DNA of 64,000 bases from Gnomoniopsis sp. IMI 355080 (taxonomy: Eukaryota > Ascomycota > Sordariomycetes > Diaporthales > Gnomoniaceae): assembly GCA_027946555.1 (NCBI GenBank), contig JAPEVC010000072.1:1-64000 (forward strand), in the 5' to 3' direction. The first letter of the stretch is position 1. Each line of letters starts with the position of its first letter. The notes beneath the pieces were generated by a model. That model had not been told where the DNA came from. It worked only from the letters and a program-made list of their open reading frames with translations, and searched no databases. A program made the translations under genes and the position numbers. Of this stretch, positions 44,093-56,000 are shown one piece after another.

Positions 44093-45170
44093 TAGCTAAG
44101 AGCGTGCTGAAGACAGCAGGATTTAGTGAGGCTGAAGGAATGCTAATATTGTGGTGGCTTGTATTAAGGGTGAGGGACGATCTGGAGATGAGACGGGCGG
44201 ATGAGAGATGATCCACGGCCAGGGGCTCGAGATCAATGCAACACTGGCGCCGGTTGCTCGTATGTAGCCCTGACAAAAGTGAGGTTGTTCCTTTATCACT
44301 TGTTTGATACCGTGTGGATCATTTTAGATCATTACCTCGATAAGTACTGTGTCGTGAGATGTTACTTGTCTGGCAGTGAGCGGCTGATTAAGACAGTACT
44401 TTGGTGCTATCGATATCGGCGCATGCCGGCAAGTCCCAGTTCTTCGAACTTCCCTAGGTAGACCCAAGCAGGCCGGCAGGCCAAGATAGGATGCAGGTGG
44501 ATCCTCTGTCGAGAATTCGCACCAATCATCTCCAAACACACCCTGGGCCTAGTTTCAAGAGCGCGCAGTCGTCGAATTGGTCAACATCTCGCTGCATTTT
44601 GCATACTCCAACCTTATTAGCTGCGTGTACTGCCCTGCCAGCCTGCACCATACTCCATGGCCTTACTATGTAGGAACTGCGTATAGTATGGCGTCACGTC
44701 GATCAAGACGCCATACTATATACTAAAGTCTCCCAATATTCCCAAGGTTCTTACGCTACCAGGTTTTCTCGCCTCCAAGCCTGACCTGGTTGTATCATGC
44801 GCGGGATCTGCTCTTGATGACACCCGAACCAAAAAGTAGCCTTGACAAGTTGACAGGCAAAACGCGAGACCCAAATGGCCAAAAAGGCCAGTCCCCTCTT
44901 GGCTGTCATCGGAACTTAATCGTATGCGAAAGTGGCAAATCCACTTTCAATCTTCTCCTTCCCTTCTCAAGTCGAGTCTGCGTCTGCCTTACCTGGTTAC
45001 CAGTACTCATCAAGCAGCAGGCTGGTCTGGCTCGTTTCACCTTCATTGACAGGCCCGCTCTGATCAAATCGTCTATGGAAATGCCCAAATAACCCCGACT
45101 TCCACCTGTCAGCTCGTCTCATCTCGCCGTCCCATATCTTCTATCCTCCCAGCAACCACTCGGCACGAGC
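44093..45170. promoter_or_regulatory. divergent upstream region with perfect hairpin
   Basis: 1.08 kb between the start codons of the pseudouridine enzyme (-) and the GPI-type protein (+). It contains a perfect 14-bp inverted repeat at 44682-44720 and TC-rich sequence before 45171. No coding frame is convincing. Confidence 0.5.
44682..44720. repeat. perfect inverted repeat, 14-bp arms, 11-nt spacer
   Basis: The left arm TATAGTATGGCGTC (44682-44695) is the exact reverse complement of 44707-44720. The 11-nt spacer holds ACGTCGATCAA. It lies about 590 bp upstream of the pseudouridine gene start and 450 bp upstream of the GPI-type gene. It could be a dimeric factor site or a small mobile-element relic. 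Confidence 0.85.
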
Positions 45171-45938
45171 ATGGTGCCACCGTGCCTATTCGCGGCCTTG
45201 CTGCCGCTTCTTTTCAGCGGAGCACTGGGCCAACAAAACTTCACTGTGTCCAATGGTCAGATCTTCACTCCAGGCTTCGCCATCGTGGATGCACCGCAGC
45301 CGGGTACGCCGTTGGGTGGATCCCAAATTGAAGTCGCCCTCGATGTCAGCGCAGACGGAGTGCTGCCGCTCAATGCAGCCGTCGACAGTCCCAGCCGAAT
45401 AAACAACATCACCATCTTCATGTACAGCTATGACACGGGCCGAAACTTCACAATATCAAACGGAACCATCACTAATGCCACCTACGGACCCATCATGCAA
45501 CAAGAGCCGGGGAGCACAGTCAAGCACGTCAAGTGGACGTGGCCGAGTTGCTTGGTAGGGAACGGACAACCGACCACAGCAGACAGCGCAAGAGGCATAT
45601 ACAACATCTCGATCCGCCAGAATTTCCGCATGAACAATACAAGCTACTACACAATCTTTGATCTGCCCATCTCTGTTACCAACAGCATCGACAACTCAAC
45701 CACCCGCCCTGACTGCGACTCGATAAACAACCCGCTAATGACACCCGAGCAGATCAATGCCACAATAGCAAATCGCGTGGGCATCTTGTTCGCACCGGGA
45801 GACTCGCAGATTGTCCAGGTCAAGCTCAATAAGACGGACCCTTCGACAGGGGGTCTTGGGGGCGCTGCGACGTTGAGCTGGGAGGCCAGCGCCATGTGGA
45901 TGTGTGGCCTTGTTTTCGCTGCGGCTCTGGTGCTTTGA
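45171..45938 (+). CDS. secreted, N-glycosylated, predicted GPI-anchored protein
   Basis: A single-exon gene of 255 residues. A signal peptide (hydrophobic core CLFAALLPLLFSGALG, cleavage near residue 20) is followed by a beta-rich domain with about ten N-x-S/T sequons. Near the C-terminus a small-residue stretch (STGGLGGAA) precedes the hydrophobic end MCGLVFAAALVL, the layout of a GPI-attachment signal. No catalytic motif is recognised. It resembles conserved but uncharacterised fungal surface proteins, probably plasma membrane or wall. The ATG has A at -3. Function is unknown. Confidence 0.8.
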   Translation: MVPPCLFAALLPLLFSGALGQQNFTVSNGQIFTPGFAIVDAPQPGTPLGGSQIEVALDVSADGVLPLNAAVDSPSRINNITIFMYSYDTGRNFTISNGTITNATYGPIMQQEPGSTVKHVKWTWPSCLVGNGQPTTADSARGIYNISIRQNFRMNNTSYYTIFDLPISVTNSIDNSTTRPDCDSINNPLMTPEQINATIANRVGILFAPGDSQIVQVKLNKTDPSTGGLGGAATLSWEASAMWMCGLVFAAALVL

Positions 45939-46393
45939 GATGAGATACCCTATGTATATCAAGGCTGTTCGACCGAATCAGTATACCCAGGCATTCACAG
46001 ACAGCATTTGTTAATGGAAGAACACTTGATTCCATCGCCGGATCCGCATCTAATTTAAAGTGTGTAGGAAAACGGGCTATATCACAAATCTAAGCACAGC
46101 TATCTGTGCACATCTCAAGATAGATGAGCAGGTAGATATCTAATAACAATAAAAATGCGCTTTGTTCAATCCTATTCGTTTGACGGATCACCTATAACAG
46201 CAGGCGCGGCTGACCCAGCGTCTCGGGTGAAAGTGGGGGACATTTACTCACGGAGCCAATGGCGCGCTTGGCCTGCCGGGCCCCACTACTAACTACTGCG
46301 AGGCTGCCAGTTGCGAATCTGATTTTTTTCGACGCTGCCAAAATTTGAGGGTGACTTCTACATTCACTCTCTCACAACCCAACCACATCCAAA
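45939..46393. promoter_or_regulatory. UTP18 upstream region
   Basis: A 455-bp gap between same-strand genes. It includes a CCAAAATTTG element near 46338, which loosely resembles the RRPE motif of ribosome-biogenesis promoters. This is a weak match. Confidence 0.35.
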
Positions 46394-48196
46394 ATGTCGC
46401 GCAAAGTCCAGGATCCGGTGTCTGACGATACTTCATCAAATTCTGATGACCACTTCTCAGATTCGGAGAACGAAGATGGCCCGGTGAAATCTACCGACTA
46501 CATGCAAGTCGATGAATTGGACTCAGACGAGGAAGAGCTCGAGCGGCTGGTATTGGGCAACAAGGCCGGCTTCCGCGCCAATCTATTTGCCAATGCAGAG
46601 AATTCAGACGATGATGACGACTTTAAGGGTCTACGAATCGACGATGGGGATGTGTTGCCCGGAACCGCGGATCTGGAGGAACTGGACGACTCGGCGCTGT
46701 TCATGCTTGACACGGGCCCAGGCGCGGATGGCAAGCAAATCACGACGACCGTCACTAGTGAGGTGGAGGAATCTGGACCGCAGCCCGCTTGGGTCGACAG
46801 CGATGATGAGAGACTGACCGTATCGCTTGCTGGTGTCAAGCAATTGCGCAAACTGCGTGAGACGGAAGCGGATGACTATGTCAGTGGGGCCGAGTACGCG
46901 AGACGACTACGACAGCAGTATCTGAAGTTCAACCCGCTTCCAGCATGGGCCAAGGAGGCTGCCGCAGATGGCAAGAAGAAGCGCAGACGGAGATCCTCGG
47001 CAGCATCGTCAGCTTCAGCGTCAGCCAGCGACTCGGAACCCAGCGATGAGGACGATGATCTCTCCGCCCTGCCTTTGGAGAAATTCTTACGCGACGCCAA
47101 TGCTTTGAATGGTGAGGGACGCCGCAAGAAGCGCAAGCTCCGACCTGAGGTGCTCGATATTCAGCGTACGCGAGATATCCCCGACACACATCGGGGACCT
47201 GTCGATTCGCTCTCTTTCCACCCTCAACACCCCGTGCTCCTCTCCAGCTCTACCGCCTCTATTCTCTATCTGCATCACATAAGCCCTGGCGCTTTGCCAA
47301 CTCCCAATCCTCAACTCACCTCGGTGCAAGTCAAATCCGTGCCCATTCGACGTAGTGCATTTCTACACCCCAATGGCGAAGAGATCATATTCGCCGGGCG
47401 GCGGCGGTTTTTTCACTCTTGGAACTTGACCACTGGTCTAGTGAAGAAGATTACCAAGATCCAAGGCCACCAACACGAGCAGCGTACCATGGAGCGCTTC
47501 CGTCTTGCGCCAGATGGCAAGCACATGGCGCTCATCGCAACAAGTCGCAAGGGTGGCGGCATGTTGAATATCCTGAGCACCGGGAGCATGCAGTGGGTTG
47601 CCCAGGCGAGGCTGGATAGTCGAGGTGGTATTGCGGATTTCGCGTGGTGGAGAAATGGCGAGGGTATCACAATATTGGGACGCGACGGACAGGTTGCCGA
47701 GTGGTCGCTGGCTTCGAAGAGGACAGTCGGCCTATGGCGCGACGAGGGATCCATCGGAGGCACAGTGTTGTCGATGGGAGGCAAGGGCGGGCCCGAGGGG
47801 CTTGGCGGGGATCGTTGGGTAGCGATGGGCTCGAACAGTGGAGTGCTGAATATCTACGACCGGAATGATTTGATCGACAAGACCAACGAGGACGGCTCCG
47901 TGGAGATCAAGACTCTGCCTGAGCCTACTCGCCGCTTCGAGCAACTAACAACGCCTATCACTACGACGACATTCAGCCCTGATGGCCAACTGCTTGCATT
48001 TGCGAGTCAACACAAGAGAGATTCTCTCAAACTTGTGCATCTACCCAGTTGTACTGTGTACAGAAACTGGCCGACGGAGCAGACTCCGCTTGGAAGGATC
48101 ACGGCGGTGGCGTTTGGAAGTGGCAAGGAAGCGGAGATGATGTTGTCAGTAGGAAACGATGTGGGCAAAGTGCGGTTGTGGGAGATTAGGCCCTAG
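46394..48196 (+). CDS. UTP18: U3 snoRNP / UTP-B component Utp18
   Basis: Utp18 is a WD40 protein of the small-subunit processome (UTP-B) needed for 18S rRNA maturation. The single exon encodes 600 residues, against about 594 in yeast. The N-terminal ~260 residues are acidic/serine-rich with two basic stretches (KKKRRRR and RRKKRKLR). The WD40 propeller fills the rest, beginning near RTRDIPDTHRGPVDSLSFHPQHP. Residues 102-106 (LFMLD; 46697-46711) match the arch-interacting motif LFx-phi-D by which Utp18 recruits Mtr4 and the exosome to remove the 5' external spacer. Location is nucleolar. It converges on a small unrecognised gene. Confidence 0.94.
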   Translation: MSRKVQDPVSDDTSSNSDDHFSDSENEDGPVKSTDYMQVDELDSDEEELERLVLGNKAGFRANLFANAENSDDDDDFKGLRIDDGDVLPGTADLEELDDSALFMLDTGPGADGKQITTTVTSEVEESGPQPAWVDSDDERLTVSLAGVKQLRKLRETEADDYVSGAEYARRLRQQYLKFNPLPAWAKEAAADGKKKRRRRSSAASSASASASDSEPSDEDDDLSALPLEKFLRDANALNGEGRRKKRKLRPEVLDIQRTRDIPDTHRGPVDSLSFHPQHPVLLSSSTASILYLHHISPGALPTPNPQLTSVQVKSVPIRRSAFLHPNGEEIIFAGRRRFFHSWNLTTGLVKKITKIQGHQHEQRTMERFRLAPDGKHMALIATSRKGGGMLNILSTGSMQWVAQARLDSRGGIADFAWWRNGEGITILGRDGQVAEWSLASKRTVGLWRDEGSIGGTVLSMGGKGGPEGLGGDRWVAMGSNSGVLNIYDRNDLIDKTNEDGSVEIKTLPEPTRRFEQLTTPITTTTFSPDGQLLAFASQHKRDSLKLVHLPSCTVYRNWPTEQTPLGRITAVAFGSGKEAEMMLSVGNDVGKVRLWEIRP

Positions 48197-48402
48197 ATGA
48201 GGGCAAGCACTACGAGGTCGACTTTTGTCGCAGACAAGAATGGCCAACAGAGCCCCCAGCTCGATCATAATTTTCACTGCCATCGATATCCAGCATGAAC
48301 CCTAGTGAATACCTCGGTGGTCATCCCTTCGCATCCTCTTCTTGAGTTGGCATTTTTGCACCATTACTAGACAGCGCTACAAGTCCAAACCAACCCACCC
48401 CA

Positions 48403-49098
48403 TCAACAACCTATCGCGCCCCGTCTAGCCTTCCTGCCACGAGGATGCCAGATGTTCGCCATCAGCAGCCGCAAAGGGTGCTCCTGATTAGCTCGGATCT
48501 CGCGTCGCGGGTATACACGGTGGCTGGCGAGTGTATAGGCTGCCAGGGACCACTCGCTGTCAAAGAAGCATATGCTCACGGGCGCGTTGAGAATGGCAGC
48601 CCGCTCAACGGGGTCAGAGTAGCACGCGGCGGCGGCGGCGCGAGCGTCGATTGCATCGAGAAAGTCGCGGATGTTGACGTGTACATACGCGAGGGCCTGT
48701 GATTGTGGGGGGAAGGGGGCAAGCGGTTAGTGGAGAAAGAGGAAATCATCGTGCAAAAGGCAGTCACTCACTTTCTTGCACTGCGTCTTGCTGTTGAGAG
48801 GACCTTCGATACCAAGGTCGCGGCAGATTTTAATCCAGGGTTCAAGGCCGGTGAAGTTGACACCATACTGGACACTGAATCTGTTCATGACCGCAGGTAC
48901 AGCATTGACCTCGTCCTTGACCTTCTCCGAAGGCACAACCTCGGTCTTGATCGACTCAGTGTGAGCGATGACTGGGGTTTTCTTTTTGGGCGAGACGCTG
49001 TCCGGAGGCTCGCGAGTGCGGATGGCGAGGGTCAGCGGGACATCGGTGGTGGTGGTGGCGGGAGTTGAAGGAGAGGCGCAGGCATGATCAGGACTCAT
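48403..49098 (-). CDS. unrecognised two-exon protein, 206 residues
   Basis: Exons are 49098..48772 and 48696..48403; the 75-nt intron has a GTGAGT donor and an ATCACAG acceptor, and both exons are whole codons. The N-terminal ~60 residues are Thr/Ser/Pro/Lys-rich and probably disordered. The rest is more structured, with LEPWIKICRDLGIEGPLNS, then KK-ALAYVHVNIRDFLDAID across the splice, a patch with SEWSLAAYTL, and a basic C-terminal end (HPRGRKARRG). It has no signal peptide or membrane segment. The join across the intron gives a continuous amphipathic helix pattern, which supports the model. I do not recognise the family and assign no function. Confidence 0.65.
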
Positions 49099-49957
49099 GA
49101 TCACTTATCAGTCAAGTAGATGCCCAGGAGCATGGCTTGCAAAGGGTACAGTAGGTATTACAGAATGTTGAAAAGGGAAACATCTTATATATTATGGATT
49201 GTTATCAGAGCGGTGTCTGTACAAACGGATGATGTAGCCTGTAGGCAGCTGGCGCCAGTGTCTAGCAGCGGACTACACATGTATCAATTCGTTTGTTCTC
49301 CCCTCCAATACCCAAGACGGCCGCCTTTGAAGGACTTGATCTGCTTGGTTCTTTCACAGAACCAGGCTGCAAGCTGCTGCAGGTACCCATCATGAACCGT
49401 TTGCGGGCCTGCCTCGAGACCCAGACAGTGTTCGTAGGCCAGCTTCGAAGGGAGAACAGTAGTTATTTTCCTTCGTGAGAGTGTCTTGCATGTCCAGGAG
49501 ATGAATCATTGTAGTTGGTAACCTTCCAATTACCAAAGGAAAGACTTACCAGCAACCCTTCTATGGGCCAAGACTGGTTTACTTCTTATTCTTTCAAATT
49601 CCTCCATGCTTGGTTGTAATGTGTAGACTTGTTGGTGGTCCGTTCTGTGTTGCGGCTAGATGCAGTCCCGTCCGTGGATGCTCTCCTCACCGCTTGAGGC
49701 TATCCATCGCCTGACCATTCTTCTCTAAAAACTGCCCTCTCGCTAGCATCCTCTCGCTGTTCATGGATTATTTTTCTCAAGTTTTTCCTTTGGGGGAAAA
49801 GGGGGTGGGTTACCCCTAACCCGTGGTATGCATCCTGATTGTATTTATTTACTTTGGTCATATGTGGAGACGCGAGCGAGGCCACGATCACAGTCTCAAC
49901 AGCCACACAATCCTTTTTTGTGGTGTACTCATGTGCCAGATACCACAACCATCTACA
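49099..49957. other. intergenic / divergent promoter region
   Basis: 859 bp between the 206-residue gene (-) and the Pif1-like gene (+). The Pif1-like frame is open back to an ATG at 49823, so part of this stretch could be coding if an upstream start is used. Nothing else is seen. Confidence 0.45.
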
Positions 49958-52093
49958 ATGCCTCTGTTGCCGAAACGGAAATCGGGAGACAGCCTCGAAA
50001 GTGTGCGCCCTAAACCATCGAAACAGCCGCGTCTGGACGCGTTCTTCCTGCCCGCCCGCGCCGCTGAAACAGCCACTGCAGCCGGCCAAAGGCTTCAGTC
50101 GGCCACAACAAGACACACCGTTACATCAGCCCCCAAAGCCAAGATCGAGTCAGTTCCAAGCCTCAGTGAGGAGCAAAAGGCTGTATTGCGCATGATTGTG
50201 GACGACGGACGGAGTGTCTTCTTCACCGGATCCGCAGGTTCGTGTTGGTTTCCGAATTGCTACCGTGATTATGAAAATGTTGGAAAACAAAAATATGTAT
50301 AACAGTCTACTGATTCTGATATCAACTGTGAGAAAGGCACCGGCAAGTCATTCCTCCTCAGGTCTGTAATAGGGGCCTTGCGCAGGAAATATGCCAAAAA
50401 GCCGGAGTGCCTCGCTGTCTGTGCCAGCACAGGTATCGCTGCACAGAATATTGGGGGTACGCGATACTTGTACTCCCAGTATCTTTCAGGTGTCTACCAT
50501 TGGGCTAATTCCTGGATCTCAGGGACAACGATACATGCATGGGGCGCTGTCACGCCTGGCATGCATGACATTGGCAAGCTCGTCAGCTTCATCAAGACAT
50601 GCAGACCAGCTCACAGGCGCTGGAAGGTGGTCAAGGTCCTCATTATTGACGAAGGTGAATCTAAAGTGATTTCATGTCTTTTTTTTTGAAGACATATAGT
50701 AAGCTGACATGATGTGAAGTATCTATGGTGGATGGTCAACTCTTCGATACTCTTGCCGCCTTGGCTATGGAGCTTCGCAAGAAGCCGGACGAGCCGTTTG
50801 GAGGCATCCAAGTGAGTGCTTTCTACCTTTGATTATGCGTGAATATGCTTGAATATTCGGGCCAAATCACTCATGAATGCAATTTTCTTGTTTGATTGAA
50901 GGCTGAGAGGGACTGACGCGCGTTGAACAGCTGGTCATCACGGGCGACTTCTTCCAGCTCCCTCCAGTCACCTCCTCTGGGAAGGAGGTATGCTTTGCAT
51001 TTCAAAGTTCCGCTTGGAAGACGAGTATTGAACGTACAATCACACTCACCCAGGTTTTTCGTCAAAAGGATGATCGTAGGTGCTGCCATACCATACAGAC
51101 TTCTCCTCTGTGTGAACCAGACTGTGTGGCTCGGTATGTAACAACGCTAAATTGCATTATTTGTAGGATTCATCGCCCTCCTCAACGACATACGCAAGGG
51201 AGAAATCTCACACTCCGCTGCCCAAACTTTGAAAGCCCTCTCCCGCCCGCTGTCACAAGCTGAAGGCGACCTGCTCTCAACTGAACTTTTCCCCCTCCGC
51301 GCTGAGGTCGACCGCGCCAACGCCGCACGAATGGCTGCTCTCCCAGGACCAGCTTACACATTTGAATCCAGAGACACGGGGCCTGCGCCGCCGGACAAGA
51401 GGCGGCGGTTGTTGGACAATATGGCTGTCGTAAAGACGCTCGTGTTGAAGCGTGATGCCCAAGTCATGCTTGTCAAAAACGTGAGCGAGACGCTCGTGAA
51501 TGGGAGTGTGGGAAGGGTAATTGGTTTTTGTGAGGACCCTGCCTCGCAGCAACAGCGCCAGCAGAATAAGAAGAAGGATGACACGCCAAAGGAACTGTTA
51601 CCACTCGTTGAATTCTCAACTTTCAAGGGGAAGGAGACAATGCTGGTGACCAGTGAAGAGTTTCGTGCTGAAGATGGCGACGGCAATCTGCTCGCTCGGC
51701 GTGTACAGGTAAGTGAACGCTCCCTGGTCAGGCGTTATGCCAATTCTCCTAAACGATTCTCGTATTGTTACTCAGCCTTAATTCGCAAACTAGATTCCTC
51801 TGGTCCTAGCATGGGCTATGTCTATCCACAAGGCGCAGGGCCAAACCATACACCGCGTGAAGGTCGATCTCAATAAGGTTTTTGAGAAGGGTAAGTTATC
51901 GCAGCCTTCTTCGTGCCTCTAGGACAATTCGTTTTCGCTGACACTTTCCCCTCTTTGTCTAGGGCAAAGCTACGTTGCTTTATCCCGCGCGGCTACCCTG
52001 GAAGGCCTTCAGGTGCTCGGCTTCGACGCCAGAAAAGTTGTTGCACACCCAAGAGTAATCGAGTACTTTTCCGGAAGGCCACATATGATATGA
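49958..52093 (+). CDS. Pif1-family DNA helicase with PIP box
   Basis: Eight exons: 49958..50237, 50337..50456, 50523..50654, 50720..50811, 50931..51075, 51167..51708, 51794..51890 and 51963..52093, with introns of 65-119 nt. The product is 512 residues. Splicing recreates each superfamily-1 helicase block: Walker A GSAG-GTGKS (about 91-98), the ASTGIAA block, Walker [19 protein letters not shown] (about 213), [21 protein letters not shown] and YVALSRA. It unwinds DNA 5' to 3' and helps forks pass G-quadruplexes or bound proteins. Residues 23-30 (QPRLDAFF) are a canonical PCNA-interacting peptide, which points to a nuclear Rrm3/Pif1-type role at forks. It is shorter than typical fungal Pif1. 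In-frame upstream ATGs at 49931 and 49823 could extend the N-terminus. Confidence 0.9.
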
Positions 52094-53095
52094 GATCCTC
52101 TCCACATAGGCTCTCAGTTGTGCGTTATATCAACGTAGCTAAACTCGATGGAGTGACATAGCATAGAGCCATCATCATTACTCAGAGAAAATGAGTATCG
52201 CCGGAGCAGCTCATCTTCTACCACAAAGCTGAGTCCGAAAGTCGCCCAGGGATGCAAACTTGCTCGTATTTGCCAGTCAAAATGGCCCATGCGATTCACT
52301 TGAAAAGCCTTTGAGGTGTTTTGTGAGGCTGGCCTTCGGTTAGGTGATGAGGAGATGCTCATTGTGAGGCATCCGTGGCGATGATGGCCTGCTACGAAAA
52401 TTGATTTACGGCTGCGGCCAGGCTCTACGTCGTTAGGATGAGGTTTAGTAGCAATGTTTGCTCCTCCCGGGACTCTGACAAAGATGCGAAACCAGGCTTA
52501 TGAGGATGAAGAGCCAAGTCGCGGAATATGTGTCGAGCTTCGTTGTCATGTTGACCTGACGAGAAGACTCAACTCGGCGTACCACAATGTGTGACACAAT
52601 GTGGACGCTGCTTCATTCAAGAAACTCGAACTTCTCCTGATGAACAGATTAACAGACGAATTTCAGAACACAGTCTAGTAAATGCAAAAACACAGTCTAC
52701 AGATTTATGCTGTCACCATTCCCCGGTTGGACCCCATTGCACCTCACTTTCATACTCAATTGATTATGTTTTTTTCTATTTCGACTTCCAAGACGGTACC
52801 GGGCATTTGCGGTCCTATCAAATATCCCGACCCTAAGAAAAGCCCGGAAGGGGCGGTGTGGTTTGCACACATTGTGTGTGAGTGAGCTTCTCCTTAGCAG
52901 ATCTCAATGCTGTTAATGACCCCCTCAAAAACACCATGCTATTCCACTGCTCCCGTGAATGATACTCCCGTTAATTCCATACTTTATGGCGATGCTGATT
53001 GATGCAATGACAGTGGCCTTTGGCAAAACAGAGACCGTCTGACGACTATGCTTTTCCTGTCTATTTTTGCAAATTGTTGTAGATGCTTTTTATTT
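52094..53095. other. intergenic, convergent 3' ends
   Basis: About 1 kb between convergent stop codons of the Pif1-like gene and the 1341-residue gene. No coding frame, repeat or RNA gene is recognised. Confidence 0.5.
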
Positions 53096-56000
53096 TCAAG
53101 CGTGATTTCGGCTGACAACAGATGAAGCAAAAGCCAGACCAGCGACGAGCATCATGGCCCGCGGAAACCGAGCAGCACCGTCGCCATCTTCTTTAGGCGC
53201 AGTAGATTCCTTGCTCGACTTCGACTTGGTCTTCTTGGGCGTCTTCTTCAGCTCGACACTTTTCTGCTTCCGCAGCTCCTTGCTCTCTTTCCTCTTTACC
53301 TTGCTCGTCGCGATGATAGACCCAATACTCTTCTTCTGCCTGAGATGGAATGACTTGCGCGGCGAAGAGGAGCTCTGCTGGACCATATTGTCAACATGAT
53401 CAACCCCAGCCTCCGCCTTGGTCTCAGTATCATGGCGGGTGAGGTCTGGGCTTTGCAGTAATGGGGCTGTGGACGGACGATCAAAGGCGTGTGTACCCGT
53501 CAACGCCGTTCGTATCCCAAACTCAGCCCACCTCGACTCATGAAGACCGATAAGACCAGCAGTAGGGGTCCCAAGGCGTTTAGGTGAGTTTGGACGGTCA
53601 TCATGCTCAGAGCCTGTGGGTGAGGCCTTGATCGTGTCAACTGAATCGCTAGAGCGTCGGCTACCAGAGACATCCTCCCAGGAGGATGAGGTCGACCAAC
53701 TTGCCCTTGTGTCGTGGCTGACAGACCTAAGATTCGAGAAGATGGGAAGTGAAGGGAAGAGTTGGGCACCACCCAGCCCAACATGGACCGGTGATGGTTG
53801 TGGATTGGAAACCGCACGCGGCGTGGATATCGGGTCCGAAGTTCTAACCTTGGGAAGATTCACGGGGCCTGAAGCTTGTGTCGGGGCCCGCACTGAGGCT
53901 TTCTTGGCCGAATTAGGTTGATCACACGGACTCTCGGGCACTTCAGCTGCGTTCGTCGATGAGGTTCTTGTGTTGACGGGTAGCAATTCATCTCCGCGTC
54001 GGACATCCTGACTGACCCACGGGTCCGAAGCGCTTTCCTGCTCGGGTTCAGACAACCTTGGTGTCGTCGGACTCTGCCCCGTGGAGTCATAAGGGTCCAC
54101 ATCAAACTCGAAAGCGCTCTCATCAATTGGCGAAAGAACACGCCTTTTTTCAATTTCGGACCCGGACTGGTCGGTAGCTTCCGAGCCTGTTCTGACATCA
54201 ATCCCGGAGTCCGAAAAGAGTATCACATGGCCTGTGGGCCCGGACGTCTCGGACATCCCCATCGGCCGCGGTCCCGCCCGAATATGGCTGCCGTCCTCTA
54301 CCGCATCCGCTTCAATGGCGCTGTCTTCGTCTTCTTCGAAGAAATCGATTTTGGACCGTGACAGGTCATCGTCCATTGTCCTGGCCCGCAACCCGTTCTT
54401 GTCCGAGTCTGCGTGCGTAGTGAGTTCAGATTGCACCGTCGGCACCGAAGGCGTTGGACTCGCTTCCTCATCAACTTTGGGACATGGTTGCTCAAATACC
54501 GGTTCCGAGACAACATCGCGGATTTCAATGGGTTGGATATTTCGCAGTCCGGCCAAGTCATCAATGGAATGCTGCTGCATTGCTGCAGATGGCCGGAGTG
54601 TCTCTGATGAATCGCATTCAGTGATGCACTCATGCTCCTCATGAACCTCAGCGGTAGGTCCACTGGATGAAGCTTCCTCCAAAGGACACAGCAGCGTTTG
54701 CTCTGTAGCGCCCTCCGTAGGTTCCGTAGGAAGGATTTGTGACACAGATTCCGAAGGCTCGGTCCCGGCAGCGTTATGCTTCGGTACCAGACCATTGTCC
54801 TTATTTCCCGACTCATCAATCTCGTTGGGCGCTTGAATCAAACGGAGAGGCATCGGGGTCTTCTCGTCACCGCTTGCGTCCCCGAGAGCCTTCGGAGTAC
54901 TAGTAGTGACCGATATTTCGGCTTCGCAATGCTTTGGCGTCCTGGGGCGACCGCTCGATAAATCAGTCTTCTGCGGCACAGCCTTGCTGTTCTCGAAACG
55001 GCCCATATCGGGGAATTCAGTGCTATTTGGGGCCGAGGTATCCATCAAGAACGGGCTGGATGAGATTTGATGACTTCTGAGATCTTCAATAGAAGGCAAT
55101 CCGTGTGGGACAGGCGACGAGGACCGCACACAACTCGGCGTGATAAGCATGCTCTGGTCAGGTGAGGGCGCATCGTCGCACTCAGTGAGGGCCGGCATGG
55201 AAGAGTGCGTTGAGTTCGAGTCAGTTTCATATTCCTCCTTCGACGCCGGGTATACCTCAGCTGGAGGTTTGAGTACCTCACCACCATTGTCTTTCTGGTC
55301 ATCCTCTAGAACAACAGACGGCAGTTTCACACCAACCGCCGAATCTTTCACCAACGACGCTTTGGTCCGCTTCTTCTCCACCTGATACTTGGCTGGTACA
55401 AGTGGGAAGACCCTCGATGAGCTCCTGATTGGTACCACAGGCGGCGTTGGAGGTTTTGTCGAGAAGCTTCCCGGTGATCCAGGCCGAGTCTGTCGTTGGG
55501 GCGTATCGCAAGGGGTGAAAGGCCGGGACGACGAAGAGGCACGACGAGCGTGGAAAAGTTCTCGTTTCCGTGGTTCAGAAGCAATCTCAAGAATGTCGTC
55601 GATTCTGCAAGTATCTTTGCAAACCATATCAATGGCACCCTGAATACGTTTCTTGAGTTCTGTAAGTAGACGTTGCGGTTGATCCTTGGCAACGCTCGTG
55701 GAGCGAAGGCAGGGCGTCGACTGATGATCGCGAGCAATGAGAGCCTTGTCCAAAATCAGGTGTCCACGCTTGTACGCAACCATGCGAATGGCCACATCAT
55801 GTCCCCGAAGAACATCGCTCACGCCAGTCCTAATGCGATCCAAGAGAGCCTGAACAGTCCGACGACTGCGATTGTGTTCGCCATCGATGATGAAACGAGC
55901 GCAAGCCTTTTCATGCCACCCATGACCGGTCAACTCAGCGATGCGGAAGTCAAAGTCGTTTAGACTTGCCACTTTCGCATCGGTTCTGTCTCTGTATTGG

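Noticed and set aside
49958..52093. Pif1-like gene as a broken pseudogene
   Set aside because: Stops and frame changes between helicase motifs looked like decay, but each coincides with a 65-119 nt interval bearing proper splice signals. The spliced frame is complete.
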